The notes: generated by a model not told the origin, from the letters alone. Shown: positions 22,132 to 36,200, numbered from the stretch's first letter. The stretch: DNA of 64,000 nucleotides from Mortierella sp. BCC40632 (GCA_011634665.1 WAEK01000003.1:3359501-3423500), one strand, 5' to 3'. Translations and numbers: made by a program.

Positions 22132-25100
22132 AAAGAGAGAGAGAGGTAGAAGGAGAGATGTCTTTGGTGTGGTGCCGGGCTTCTTTTGCAGGTCGACTGT
22201 GGATAGATGAGTAGAAGGGGGCGTGTGAATGAAGTGGACAGGAGGAAGGAAAGAAAGAGAAAGAGGGGAAAAGATCTGGACCAAGGAGACGGAGAGGTCT
22301 GCGGTTAGTGGCGACGATCGCGACGGCTTCAAACTCAGGCGGTCTGTGGGCTGGCCGCACGGCACAAAAAGGGTCCAAGGTGGGACTTTGGTCGATAGAG
22401 TTGCCGCTCGGATGCCCGATGCATTAAGCCTATCAGCTCTGCAGGCTCCTTTAGGCGGGGCATGGTCCACTGGGTCGGTGGCCGGAGTTGGAGGAGTAAA
22501 GGAGGAGAAGGAGGGAGTTCATGGGGCCATGGAGAGAGGGGCAAAGTGGAGAGGAGTCCTACCTGGTTCAAACGTTCAGGGTGTTGGGCGTGGATGTCGG
22601 TTGGGAGAGAAGGGGAAAGACAGAGACAGAGACAGAGACAGAGAGAGACAGACAGACAGAGAGAGAGAGAGAGAGAGAGAGGGATGGAAGGGCAGCAGCA
22701 CTGAGGAAGAACAGCAAGGAAGAGGCGGGAGTAGTGACCATGGCGAAGGTATTTATGGGGGAGCAGGAGGCGAGAAGAAGGACGGTCGAGTCCGTGTCTG
22801 TTCGCGGCCATTGAGTCCCTTTCAATCGGCTCAATAAACTCCCTCTTTCTCTCTCTGCTATCGGACTCAAATAGGCCCGCGGCCTTACGAGACAGCGTCC
22901 TTACCCACTGTTTGTCTGTTCGCCTGTCTGTTCGCCCGTCCGTCCGTCCGTCCCACCAGTCCGTGGCCGTCCACGCTTCTGACTGTCTGAGTGTTCGCAT
23001 TTTCATGGCCAGGCCATCCAGTCGCTGCTCTCGCATGTCCTCGCGGCCATCTCCTGCGTCTCGACTTGAGCATCTCAGCTGTGCATGCGTACGCTAACCC
23101 TGCCCATCTCCACACGAAGGCAAAGGGGTGGAGGAAAAAAAATGAAGAGCAGGGGATAAGAGAGGAAAGGAAGGAGTAGAGAGAGAGAGAGCGCATCCAA
23201 CGGTCTGTCAGCGGGCCATCTCTCGTTCTCTCTTTTTTCTTACTCGAGACTGCTGTGATCCATGACAGAGCTGGCCTCGACCAAGGGTGGGCGCGGCGAG
23301 GCAGACCAGGCAAAATAGGGGGTGGACCAAACAGAAGACGACGAACAAGCGAGCACAAATGAACAATTAGTTCGGTCCACAGGGGCAGTGAGAGTGCCTC
23401 GGGAGATAGTAGAATGCCATTCAACAGTTTCAGCTCTGCCCGCTGACCTGGGCCGGTAGACGGAGCTTGATCGAGAAATGAAGCCCAAAAAACAACCACA
23501 ACACCCACACACACTTCACCATCCTATCCGTGCAACCCAGGTGCTCCCTGCCGCCCAAGACTGGGCGAGGAGAGACGGTCATGGAAGAGAGAGTAAAGAG
23601 AGAGGCGGGCGTTGCGGAATGCAAGGTAGGACAGATGGTCAGGCTCGTTTGGCGAGAGCAGATTTGAGGACAGGGGGTTGGGGAGAGGGGAGCGGGGCCA
23701 AACACGGAGACGAGACGCTAGACTGGACGCGGCCTCGCCCCGTCAGCAAAGAAACAAAGAGACAGAAAAGCAAAGAGAAAGAGCATGTCAACTATGCACC
23801 TGTTCTCTCTCTTTCTCTTCTCTTTCTCTTTCTCTCCCTCTCTGCAACGGTCCCTGCCCCTCCCCCTGTTATTTCCCTTCCTCGGCAGATAGATTGTGCT
23901 CTTCCTCAGGCACCCGTCTCGGTTCTTTTTCAGCGCCTTGGAAGTGCTGGTCAAGGCAGACTGGTCGCATGTTGATTGGGCCAGCTGGAGGCACGCTGCC
24001 AAGGTTGAGACTTTACTCTTTTACTCGGAGAAAAGCTATGTTCACGACAAAAGACCGCGTCCCGACTGGTCTAGTTTCGAGCGTCCAGGCACAAAGCACA
24101 AAAAGAAGGAAAAGGTGGGCCAATGTCCATGCTGCCGTCTATGCCAACTGTCGGTGCTCAGTTTGCTGGCTCCCCTGTATGGACGTCATGAAGGCAATGG
24201 CGCGGTCAGTGCTCGAGGACACAGTATTTTCGGTTACCCTACGCATGGCCCATGGCCTAACTTTCTTCTTTTTCTTTTTTTTTTTTTTTTTTCTTGATTT
24301 ATTCTTTCTGGCTCTCTTCCAAGAGACACGGGTCTCTGTCGAGTCGGGAACGCATGAGCGGCAGCCTATTCCCCGACTGAGCGGGAAAGACAGACAGTGA
24401 CAGAGACAGAGAAAAGAGAGGGAGAGCAGGGTAAACGAGAGAGGAAAGTTAGAATGAACCAAGGATAGGGCCAGGAACAGGAGAGAGAGAGCAGGTCCTA
24501 CTCGATAAAGCACCATTAACAATTGGTCCATCGGCCAATTCCCGATCCCCGTCTGTAAATCAGCCCCCCTCCCCTCTCCTTTTGTGCGCTCTCCCCATCA
24601 GGCACTGACAGACAGGTAAAGAACAAGAAAGAGAGAGCATAGGCAAACGAAGAAGAGGCGTGGATGGTTGTACGAGCCTGTTGTGCGTTGTATTGTCTAT
24701 TGTCCAAGAGAACATCGCTGTCCTTCCCGAAATAGCCATATTGCGATTTTTCATTGCTCCCGCTTTCGCTTCGCTCGCTCATTTTTTCCCGGCCACTGCT
24801 CTGCAGCGTCATCAAAGGGTGGGATGTGAATTCAGACGCTGCCTTGAATGTTGTTGACAAAGGCCGTGCCTTTGGCTCTTCTTTGGCTCTCCTTGAGTCA
24901 ACTTGAGCAGTGGTTGTGTGGTGATGGTCCATGGAAGAGACAGACCTTCCTGCCCCTTCCAACGCTTCTCTTTTCCCCCACCCACCCCTTCCATTCTTCA
25001 CTTCGAGTTTGATGTGTGCATGAGCTACGCGCTTCATGGTTCTGCACCCCAACACAGCATTGTCCATGCATGCAGTCAGAACAAGAGCCAAGACAGAAAA

Positions 25101-26994
25101 GAAGAAATAAAAACGTTTAATAATGGGGTGACATAGACTGAGCAGGCTGTAAAGCTAGCAAGACCAAACAGAGTCCTTCAGCCTCGAATGTGTCTAGTCA
25201 TGGAATGGAGCAGGAGACAGAGGCGAAGGCGGTCAAAATAGCTCTCTGCCTTGAATGATTATTATTTGAATGAACCATCCTTCTCTTCTTCCTCCTTTGC
25301 CAGCAACAGAATCAACAGAAAACAGAAACAAGGCGACCATTGATGGCAGTAAATGCATACGCACATTTACACACAACACACAACACACAGCGAGCTCACG
25401 CACGCCCCCGTCCGAGAAAAACACACAGACAGATGCAATTAACGCAAGCGTTTAGTTTGGCGCGGATGGTCGCTCGGTCGGGTGGTCTGCCAGGGGGGAT
25501 TGTTTTGCCGCAGTCAATGAGGGAGAGAATGGGCAAGTAAGAAAGAATAAAAACGCGAGAACCCGACTCACCGGTGTTGTTTGTGTTTTCCCTGTGTCAG
25601 CCATGGACACAATGGGCTCGCAAGAGACAAGGCGAACAAGGGACGAACACGCCTTTACGTGATCATTACAGATGCGATGCATTGCTGTCTGTCAATGTAC
25701 TGCATAACCACCATTACTATTCCACTGCCACTGCCACTACCACTACCTTGTCATTATTCGTCGCCAATGTCACTATTGAATCCTCCTTCCGCTTTACTGC
25801 ATACACGCACGCGCGTAAAAGAGTCGAGAAAGTTTTGATGTGGTTTTCAGGAACAAGCATAGGCTCAACTCAGGAACAACGGGCACAGGTCGTGGGGGGA
25901 ACGCGACCTCTCCTACTGGCTCTAACTTCCTTATCACTCTTTATTATTTTTTCTAATGCTACTGTTGTTGCAGCACTTCTCCTCTCCGCCCACCTTTCCC
26001 TCCTCTGTTCTGACGCGTTATTGGCGGGGGTAGGGGTGAGGGTGGGAAGAGAAGAGAAGGGGCGAGTAGAGAGGGGGAGGGGGGAAAGGAGTGGTCGAGA
26101 ACCGTTTATTCAGAGAAAGGAGCGAGATTCTCATTCCCTTGGCACTCTCCACGTCGCAATATCGCCATATCCCGCGAGGCTCGAGGTCAGCGCCCTATCG
26201 GGGGGGAGCACGTCCCCTATTCCAACCCCTAGCCTTCTAGATGCCGCTCCTGACTGGTCGAGGACTTCTCAGGCACCAACAATGGACCGTGTGCCTCCTC
26301 TCTCTTCTCTCCACACATACACATGGCTGAGAGCGGGAGACGCCTGGGCACGTTAATGCACCGACTAGAGGAGGTAGACTCGACTCGACCTCTTCTGTCG
26401 CCGCTCAATGATTGCAACAAGATAAAGGACCTAAAAAGCCTCCCAGTCTTCCTCTGTCCTGCCTTGGTCGGCTTTCGCAAAAGGCGCGCCTAAAAATATC
26501 CGAGCTAGGGCCTAAAAAGATTAGAAAGGGAATGAGAAGGGGAGGATTTGTGTTGACCCATTCCTGTGCCATGTGTGGCAAATGAACAAGACCTGGAGAC
26601 AGGCTCCTGTCGAGCAAAAGGCGCCTAGAAAGAGTTTCTTTTTGTCGCTTTGTGTTGTACTCATGACCATCCTGTACCATCTTCAGTCCAAGTCTTTTTT
26701 TTTTGTAAGAACACAACACAATCCACAAAATACACACGCACACATGCACAAACAGTGGTCGACTTGTTTTGTCTGCCATCGCACTTCCCACTCAGGAACT
26801 CAGGACAAGTCTATCTCTGATGGGCTTTCCCGCTGCCCCCTCCCCCTTCATGGCCATTGAAGGGCAGTCGAAGGTAACACAGGCATGTTTGGAGTCAAGA
26901 GAGAACAATAACATCTCTCTTGTAGTCATCGTTTACTTTTTTCCTGCTCCAACGCTCATTTGTCCTGTTCGCTCTCTTACCCTCCCCTTCTTTC

Positions 26995-27025
<31 letters not shown>

Positions 27026-27042
27026 TTCTCACTTTCTCTCAG

Positions 27043-27074
<32 letters not shown>

Positions 27075-28250
27075 CATTATTATAGCCCTTTGACGGCTGA
27101 AGTGCAATGTTGTGTTTTGGTCTGGGCCTTTTTTAATGAGTTTGCATCCATGGACAGGGATGCTCCAATATGTGCGTGTTGTTCTCATTATTTTTAATTG
27201 GGATGCGTCCAAGTGTGACTATTGAGAGAACCATTCCATTTCTGCCTTCGACACGGTCAAATAATAAGATGAGGGACACCCTGCCGCTCTGGTCTCTTCC
27301 TTCGCACCTCCTTGAACAATAGGTATCTCCCAGAGCGTAACACGCGTCAGGGCTTCCGTCTGCTCACCTTACGTCCTCGACTACCTTTTTTTTTTATCAT
27401 CCGCCACGTAGCTTTGTTGTGCTCTCACGCACACTCGCGCAATTCAAGGCCACGCATGGCATCAACATTAAAAAAAAATAGCCAGGAAGAAACCTCCACA
27501 TTAGTGCCGCACAAATAGTTCTGTCCGAATTTTAGGACAAGTCGATAGATGAGAGCTCGACTCGAGAGAAAAAATGGACTGTGCTTGGGGAGGAGGAGGA
27601 AGAAGAGCACAAGGCATGATAGGCAGACATGTACTTCTGAGCTAAAAAAAATCGTGGTCGTCACCCCATCTCTTCTTTCTCAACATGGTCAAATCCACCT
27701 ACTTCTCGCTACCTTTTGGAGCCCATCTCACTTTTTCTTCCTGATCTCTCTACTCTATTTTTTTTAAAGGATCGACCAATCCTTCGGAACGTCCTAGATC
27801 TTTCAGGACTGCAGGACTGCAGGACTGGGTGTGAAGAAGAAATAAAAATAAGAGAGAGAGAGAAAACAAATCTCTCTGCAACACTGCCGACATGAACAAC
27901 CTTGGTAACCTGACTTTTTTTTCGTTTTTTATTTTTATTATTATTATTTTTTTTCATCTCATTTCCTTCTGCAAGTACAGAAGGGCCCAGACTTTTGATT
28001 CTTATGGACTAGTTACTGGTCAATACCTCGCTTAGTTTCTTCTACAGTCTGAATGTTTACTCTCCTTCTCTCAGCTTCTCTCTCTCATCATCATCATCAT
28101 CCCCCCCTGCCCCATCCTTCCCTGTCTCTCCTTGAAACGCCGTGCACAAACCAACATGACCCCTGTCAATTTAATGACCCTATTCCACAAACTCCGACAA
28201 CCTACCCTTGCTTAACATTTTTTGCGGGCGGAGCCTTGTTGTTTGTCCTC

Positions 28251-28255
<5 letters not shown>

Positions 28256-28301
<46 letters not shown>
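28256..28301. repeat. (CT)n microsatellite
   Basis: About 46 bp of perfect CT dinucleotide repeat. Confidence 0.95.
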
Positions 28302-28304
<3 letters not shown>

Positions 28305-29487
28305 CTTTCCATCTTTCTCCCTCTCTCTTTTCTTCTTCCCAATTAACTCTTTTTTTTTCTGCAGCATTGCAATAATTAAGCAGCTAACTGTTATTTTTTT
28401 TTATTTTTTTTGGTGACACCCGCAATCTGTTCAAGGTTCAGTCATTGTCTCCCATTGTTTGCCTTCTCATTGTCCTCATTCCACAAAAGAAGAAGAAAAA
28501 ACGCCTTATTTCTTTACCCTGCTCGAGAATGCTATTAAACGTGCATTGCTACCCTTTTGTTTGTCCTAATATATTTATTTATTTATTGGAGGGGGAAGAG
28601 GAGGGAGTTTGAAAACAACATGGCAAAAACGAAATGATTGAGAATAGCTCTTTGTCCTCATGACGAACAGCCTGTTTACACAGCTAGCAATAGGACGGGT
28701 TACACGTGGCTCTCCATGATCTCAAGTGCGATCGGTGGATGACGAGAAAAAGGGATAAAAAAAATCCTAGGTAGACTTTTTCGTGGTTCCAATAGCTTTC
28801 TCCTGCATTGGCATCACGGTCGTCCCACTGCCTTTTGGAATGATTCGTGAATATGGTGGTCTCAACAAGGTAACCAAGCTTAGATCAGAGAACTTGACTT
28901 GGTCAAATAAAAAAATGTTGAAATAATGTTGCCTTCAAGGATCTGCTCTACAATGTCTAATCATGTCTAATGACTATTGGAGACTTAGGTAGAGACCCTG
29001 AGTGCCCATCGTAAAAGAGACGATATTGAAGTGGCTCATCGGGAAGATGTTCAGAATTGCCATAGTCATTGAATGTGGAAAAGTGGCTTGCTTTGCGAGT
29101 ATCGAGATGGCCTACGGATTGGAACGTAATGGGAAGAATGTGAGAGGATTGGGCACAAGCATCTCAGTTCCAACATACGCAGGGTCGAAAGGCACGTGCA
29201 GCATCCCGCCTATTGACTCTCTTTGCTTTGGCCTCCACTTGACGCGTTATGGCTGATAGGTAGAAACCACGTAGTCAACTATACAAATAACGACAGCACA
29301 TTATTCCCCTCAACAAAAGCGAACTGGCTTTAATGTGACATATTCAGAGAAACTCGAACGAGAGCTCTAGTCAAGGTGGCTGAGTTTTTTCTGAGACTCT
29401 ATTTTGAAGTTTGTTGCAGATGTACATGTCCCACACTGACTAAGCCTGGCAAATGAAAAAAAAAAAAAAAAATAAGAAAGCGAGAAA

Positions 29488-29489
<2 letters not shown>

Positions 29490-29535
<46 letters not shown>

Positions 29536-29540
29536 AGGAA
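29490..29540. repeat. (GAAA)n tetranucleotide repeat
   Basis: About 12 nearly perfect GAAA units sit just downstream of the phosphatidylserine synthase stop codon. Confidence 0.9.
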
Positions 29541-29604
29541 AGAAAGAAAAGTAAAGGAGACAAAAGAAATAGTGCTCTTTCCCGTACGGCGAGTTTTTGA
29601 AGCC

Positions 29605-30780
29605 TCATTGAAGCTTCCGCTTGATCTTGTGGTCCTGATACTTTGGCAAGAGATAAAACTGGTATATAGGATAACAGACCAAGAGCGTCACGAAACCAAT
29701 CCAGAACTGGACTACAGACCGGGGTGCTGGATCAGGGAACTCGCCTTGGCCAAACTTGAAGATGATTAGCACCTCAGTCAAGATACTGCCCGTCAACAAC
29801 CAAGCTTGTGGTCCAAACCTCTTGCAGTTTCTGGATATAACAAAAAAAAGAAAAGATTGTGGAGCCATGAATAATGCAATGAGTAAATAGATCTGAATCC
29901 TTTGAATCCTTCATCTCGGCTGCGACTGGGGTCTGAGAACAATAACTTACACATCATGGAGATACTGATATGCTTCACGGACTCCCGGGATTCCGAACAA
30001 AAAGTAACCAAAGATACGAGATACATTGATAGGATGGGCAGGAGGTAGCCAAAGCAGGGTCTTGAGGTAGAAAGCATTCAGTTCACATATCAAGAACTAG
30101 TGCCCAATGTGGTGGATTAAAAACAAAAGAATTCTATTAGCTCTCCAGACCAACCAATGTTTTTACCACAAGATCGTGAGCCAGCCACTCTTCCCCTCCA
30201 CCTCCGCCCCAATAAAAAAAAAGATCAGTTAACCTTACCATAGTCAGAATAAAAATGACTGTACAATAACACTTGAAGCTCTTTGTCGAATCCCATTCAA
30301 ACTTGGTCCACGATTTAGGTGTAAACTGTTGCATGGTCCGTTTCATTTTTCCTTTGAGAGTGGGGATATCAGCGAGTCCTTGCCATGAATATTGCTTCAT
30401 CTCGAAATACTCGCACGTCTTGACTCCAAGATACATCCCAAGCCAGTTACAAACAAGGACATCCAGAATCCACTAGCATTACAGGTGAAGCACGAGTGAG
30501 AAAAGAATAGAAGGGGAGAGTGACATGACAGCAGATGAGATCCAAGGCTCGATAAGGCTGAATAAAAAAAAAAAAAAAAAAAGTAGCCCATTCCCGATTA
30601 ACACTTACGTGATCCCACCAACACTCGTCAAAGTTGTTGAGCTGGTGCGAGAGAGAATACTCCATGACTTCAAACATGACTGAGAGGATCCAGCAAAATG
30701 TATAATCTCTTAGAATCAAGGCCTTGCAAAACCATCCCACAGCATGTGCCAACACAAACTCGTCCAACACTTGGTCCTAG

Positions 30781-30817
<37 letters not shown>

Positions 30818-31095
30818 AAGGAAAGACAATTGCTCTCTTGTTAAAACAAGGGGGGAGAGAGACACAGGGATTTCGGCCGACGTGATTTATGGTCCCTATG
30901 CATTGGTCCAAGAGAGTAGCCCCCCAAAAAAAAAAAAAAAAAAAAAAAGTCTCTCCTTATTCCTCTCATACCACGATGTTGTCGTAAGTAAGCTCACAGG
31001 CATCCCCGTACTTCTTTTCGGGTAAAGGAACTCCAAGTGCTGGATCGAGGTACTTGAAGAAGAGTCGAGCATCGTGCTTGTTCTATTGGACTCGC

Positions 31096-31135
<40 letters not shown>

Positions 31136-32532
31136 CCGTCAGCTTGGGTTAGATTGGGCAAGAAAGAACACACACACACAAACAGTTTGTCCAGATGACA
31201 CGCAGAAGGCTTGATTGCACATTTTCGCCCCGAGATCATGATGAGGACATAGGGGTAGAAGAGAGAAGAGTGTGTGTGTGTGTGAAGGGGGGAGAAGGAC
31301 GAAGAGCGAGAGTGAGATAGGGAAGGGAGAAGAGCCGAAGCAAAAAAAAAAAAACGCAAACATGGCCGCTGGCTTCTAATGACCGTCCTCGAGATTACTC
31401 TTCGGTACTGCCTGGGACCTCTCTCTCTCTCTCTCCCCCATGACCTTCCTTGACAATGAATCCACCTTAAGTCCCAGGGCTCCTCTCCTCATTCTTCACT
31501 CCATATACAGACACTACCCTTCTTGAGTATTGAAAAGTTGACGGTACCTGAAAGAGCAAAAAGACTAGAAAGAGTTGGTAGACAACACCAAGCGAGAGAA
31601 CGACCCTCCAGAGTGCAGGATGGGGTCGGAGTAACAGACTATCCCGGAATTGCAGCATCCCAAAGACACAGAATACGCCGATGGCAGCCAAGATACCACT
31701 GTTGTATAGGGAGGTTGTCCAGGAATTTTAGCGAAGGGTTGAGTATCGAAGAAGGGGTCGGGGGGGTCGGGGTGATTCCGTTCGTCCGACAGATTGGCCG
31801 CAGAGATATGAGTGGATGGGTACAGTAGATGAACAAGAGTATGGGTTCCTATTAGTTCCTTGGTGGTGAGCAATGAAGGGCCCACGGTCCAGACCCATCC
31901 AAATCGCATACAACACAAAAAGCTGCAAGCTCAACACGAGCAACACATCGTGACAATACCCACATCTTGACGTTGGTGACTGTATCATCGACCTCGGGTG
32001 ACATTGCCACATAGACAAGCATGAGCAGCATTACGCTGAGGATTGTCAGCGTCCTTGGCGTATCTATTGGAGGGGGAGGAACAGATGACGACAAAGATAG
32101 TTAGACGAAATGGAGAAAGCGTAAAAAAAAAAAAAACGAGTTTCTGGTTCTCGGTCCAAAGTCAGAGAACGTACAGAAGAATCCCACGGCAGGGTCCTGC
32201 TCTGCAGGCGACTTTTGGAATTGGATCGAAGTATCCTCAACAAACCACCCAGGCCGCTCATTATTGTCCTTGTCGTTATTGTTATTATCTTTGTCATCGT
32301 CACCATGGTCGTGGTCGACTCCAGTATAATCCTCGTCCGAAGGTTGAGAGAGTGACGACAGGTTGGAAGAGGACGAGAGCTGTCGGAGCTTGAGGCGACC
32401 TCGTGTGGAGTAGGAATGCTGCAGCTGCTGCAACTGGGTTGTCGTTGACGTTGAATGTCGAGACGGCGAAGAATGGAGTGAATTCAGATCGACTCTTGTC
32501 CCGAGCGTGCATTCATCCAACGCGCCCGCCAT
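29605..32532 (-). CDS. Phosphatidylserine synthase, base-exchange type (PTDSS2-like)
   Basis: Predicted ER-membrane enzyme that swaps the head group of phosphatidylethanolamine or phosphatidylcholine for serine. Eight exons: 32532-32175, 32063-31964, 31698-31548, 31082-30972, 30776-30609, 30472-30239, 30096-29951, 29830-29605; all phases agree and give 497 aa (human PTDSS2 has 487). Landmarks in order: disordered Ser/Asp/Asn-rich N-terminus; TM pair with [132 protein letters not shown]. These match animal PTDSS enzymes rather than the CDP-diacylglycerol-dependent Cho1 of yeasts. One intron holds an A34 run (30781-30814) and another a (GA)n tract. The next upstream gene is a Ca2+ exchanger on the same strand. 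Confidence 0.94.
31098..31130. repeat. (GA)n microsatellite inside an intron
   Basis: About 33 bp of GA repeat lies in intron 3 of the phosphatidylserine synthase gene, near its 3' splice site. On the sense strand it reads CT, so it may serve as part of a polypyrimidine tract. Confidence 0.85.
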
Positions 32533-33212
32533 TCCAGAATTGCTTGAGATGGATGCTAGAACGACGCAGGAGGTGGGCTTGGGCTTCCGTGTAACCGAAC
32601 GACCAGTCTGGTTGAGCAAGTAACAAGAGAGGGCAATAGGAGGAGAGAGGAAGGCTCTTTTGGTGGTAAACCCACTGTGGAAGAGGGATGGGGAAAGAGG
32701 AAAAAAAGAGAAGGCGAGTCGGGGTGTGGATCGCAGAAGAGGAGACAGTAAGGAGTGAGAGTGAGAGTGAGAGAAAGCGAGAAAGCGAGAAAGAGAATAA
32801 AGATGCCTTTTTTTTATTTTATTTGGATGGCGTCCACCCCCGAGGCGGCGTCGACAAAAAGGACACCATTCAATAGAGAGAGGCATGAGCCCCTTCCTGT
32901 ACTGCCTCAGCTTCGACAGGAGATGAAAGGGGTTAGTGGACGAGAGAGAGAGAGAGAGAGAGAGAAAGAAAGAGAAAGAAAGAAGAGGCATACAAGAAGA
33001 GAGAGACCAAGCACAGACGTCCAGAGACAAAGTTTGCTACTCTCCGAATTGTATTACATCAACGACGTCTCATCCCCAATTCCCTCACCGCTCGTCCTTC
33101 GCGGTCCTGCGCGGGCTGCCGTCACTGCAGCCGAGCCGGGGAGGGGGTAATGGGGCCGGAGGCGGACCACGATGCCAGGCATCAGTGTTTTTTTATTTAC
33201 TTATTTATATAT
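32533..33212. other. Intergenic interval between exchanger and phosphatidylserine synthase
   Basis: 680 bp separate two tandem minus-strand genes; this should contain the synthase promoter. On the sense strand it is CT-rich (for example 32941-32975). No clear TATA box was found. Confidence 0.55.
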
Positions 33213-36200
33213 TTACCAGAACCACCAGCCAGAACTCGCCTGGAGATCCGACTTCTCGACCACGATCTCGATCACAATGTTAATAGTCGTGCAGACCACG
33301 TACATCCCCAACAGGAAGAGACCCCAGCTCCTATTCATCATGTATCCATTCCTTGGCACGATTACAACCGACATCAATAACGTGAACAACACCCCTGTCA
33401 ATGATACGAACAACGTTGGGGAGATCTCTAGTGGGATGGACTTGCCGGTCTTGACCGTCATGTATGTTCCACTGATGCCCACGCCAAGCAACATATCTAG
33501 AGAAAAAGACAGTGAAGAATATCGTCAGATGGGCACGCCTTAATAAAAAGAAAAGAAAAGAAAAGAAAAAAAGAAAAGAAAAGAAAAGAAAAAAAGAAAA
33601 AAAAAGAAACCACCACTACCACCACCGCTAAACCCACATGTCCCATCCCTTTCCTCACGCCAAGCATAACGAATTCACTTACTCAGCAAAGGACCACCAA
33701 AGCAAGCCGAGAATGCCATACGAGGAAAGCCCATCTTAGCGATTGTAATGTTGGCAACCAAATCACCCAGACTGTTACCCTATTTACCACAACCACCCAA
33801 CAAGACAAAAAAGAAGAAGGGTGTGACGGTGTGAGCAAGAGTTTACCAGACGGCGTTTCAACACAGACAAAAAGAAATACAACAAATCCATAAACCAAAG
33901 TAGCACCGTTTCAATTACCATAGCGAAAATTGTCAGTCCCAAGATTGCATCACTGACTCGAAAGATCATGCCCAGTGCCTGGAGAATACCGACCACTTCA
34001 TTCGCAACCAAAAAGATCCAAGTAATCGCGACCAAGAATCCCACAAAGCAAAGTGCGCCATAGAACCGTGGTGGATGTTCCTCTGTACTGAATCGATGCA
34101 CCAGAAAAGCCATCACAATGCCGAACAAAAGGGCGATAAGGATCGAAAAGTAGCCTTCCTCGGCAGCGCCTAAACAACAACAACAACAACAACAATAACA
34201 ATAACAAGGAACAAATGAAAATGCATAAAGAACTGGTCAGCAAATGAAGAGGAGGGACAACCCTGATATTCTCCTAATCACTCTCAGTCCAGGTACAACA
34301 TGACAGGAAGGCTCGCTTACTAGAGATGACCGCAGCAACAAACACTGGGGCCAACAACATTTGGACTGTAGTGGCTGTACGGCTCCATCCATCATACTTG
34401 TGATCTTCCTCGACTGTGTCTCCTGTAATATATATCTCAGGCACATGTCTCGAGTCGGCTACACTCCGTCCATCCAAAGATTGGGTATCTCCTTCATCAC
34501 ACAACTCGACCACTGGAAGGGTCAACGTCAGAAGCAATACCATAGGAATTGATGTTACTGCCAGAAATTTGACAAACTTGGACTTTTGGTTCCAATCAAG
34601 TAGTGTTGGAAAGTAAATCGGCTTGATCACCCCCCACAGCTTCTTTAGCTTTTGTCTAAGCGTTGGAGGGTGATGAGGCCGCGGTGCTTCTGTTTGGTCA
34701 GAGTGAATATGTCCAAGATGTTGATTGGCTGGGTCGTGATGATCTGGAAGGATAAGAGACTGTTGAAGGATATGTTGCTGAAAGTGTAAATCCAGTGGGT
34801 TATTCTCCGGCTCCATGGCGGTCGGCGAGGAAGTGATAGCATATTCTTCGCTGGGTCGTCCAGGCATCAATAAGTTGGTGTCTTGAGGCTGGTATGGGCG
34901 CAGCATGGGGGACTCGCTCCTTGGTGAGGTAGATCCTGATGCAGAGGCATGAGTCCGTGAGCTATATTGGCGCCGGTGGCTACCTGGCGATCTCAGAACA
35001 GGCGAGATGGGGCCGTAGTAGCTTGGGTCGTAGGACGCAATCAAACCCCGTGATCCCGATAGAGTCAGCGACCGCACGACATCATTAAACTGAAGCAAGG
35101 AGATTGGTTAGCGTGTGAAACGGGAGGAGAGGTGAGACCATTTAGCTCATGCCCCACCTAGAAAATGAAAACCATATCTATACATGTCTCTGTCTTTACT
35201 TTACCTCCATAGCAGATAGCAGCGATGGTCGTCGCTTATAAGCAGGAGCAGATGCCCCTGAAGGCTGCATGTTGATCGAGTCCTCTACGCCACCACTGGA
35301 TGGAGAGAGAGCAGGCCGTGGAATGTTAACTTCTTGAGAGCTATAAGAGTTGTTGACAAGCGTCTGACTTGAATCAAAGTTGTCAATAATAGACAATCTC
35401 TCTGAATTATACCCATCATCATGCTCCTCGTCCTCATACGCGTCATATGGCCCTGCGGCAACAAAGGTAGTGATCTTTGGTGGGCCTATATTAGAATTTA
35501 CCAGGAGTTCATTTTTTTGTTTGTTTGTCATTATTCGCCGAGAAAGTATCAAAGCTCGCTGGTCAGTCGTTGTCTCTCATTTACAATCATTGGCTGATCC
35601 CGACTAAAACAAACAAACAAACAAAAAGGTTGTAGCCAACTTACGGTTACTCCTGTTAAGACCGCCTCCAATGAGCGGCTGGTCCACGCCTCCATCCAAT
35701 AGCCCGTCGTCAAAATCGTCGTCGTCGTCATCATCTACATAGAGACTCCTCGCCTGGGCCTCTAATGTCCTTTCAGTCTTGACTCGCTGGTGCCACCAGT
35801 TACCAAACACAACAGATGTGACATAAAAGATGTAGTAGAGCACCAAAGCCAAACTTTCCGCAAAGGTGATTTTGCCGTCAACAACAGTGTATAGTGTAAA
35901 GGCAACGCACCCTGCAAAAAAAATTACATCTCGGAGGAATGGCGCCCTGCTGACTCTGAAAGGCTTGATGATGGCCATCGAGCCAACAACAACTGATGTG
36001 ATGAACGACGCCGCTCCTATGGATCAGTTCCAGGTATAAGTCGGACCATTATGCATCACGGATTTTACCAAAAGATAAAATAAAGTAAAAAAGACCAGCC
36101 TTTTTTTTTAGTCCAATCATAAGCCTTCTGGCTGCTGGCTTTCCCCAGGCATGTGAGTCGGACGGTGATGAGTACAAAAAAAAGGGACTGCAGCTCTTAC

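Larger units (their letters stand above)
21773..29604. other. Long region without a convincing gene (7.8 kb)
   Basis: Low-complexity pyrimidine/purine-rich DNA with (GA)n at 22095-22128, (CCGT)n near 22937-22952, (CT)n at 28256-28301 and (GAAA)n at 29490-29540. Open frames are common but consist of repeat-driven Ser/Leu/Arg or Pro strings lacking motifs. The proximal part may hold a long 5' leader or upstream exon of the zinc-finger gene. Weak coding-like fragments with stops occur at about 28770-29260. Confidence 0.5.

Noticed and set aside
22335..23514. Overlapping minus-strand open frames upstream of the zinc-finger gene
   Set aside because: They are built from GA/CT, CCGT and GACA repeats read as Ser/Leu/Arg/Thr strings. 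A missed upstream exon remains possible but cannot be placed.
22885..23514. Possible upstream exon with hydrophobic start (MCVGVVVVFW) for the zinc-finger gene
   Set aside because: A hydrophobic membrane-like start is unlikely in a nuclear factor and no in-phase splice pair to 21772 was found.
25574..26356. Plus-strand open frame of about 260 codons
   Set aside because: The first codon is not ATG, the composition follows simple repeats, and no motif or consistent codon bias is seen.
29002..29256. Plus-strand frame of 84 codons
   Set aside because: Starts at a non-ATG codon and has no domain; kept only as part of the possible relic at 28770-29260.
29490..29540. Regular tandem array considered as CRISPR
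   Set aside because: It is a 4-bp simple repeat with no spacers; nothing in the window has repeat-spacer structure.
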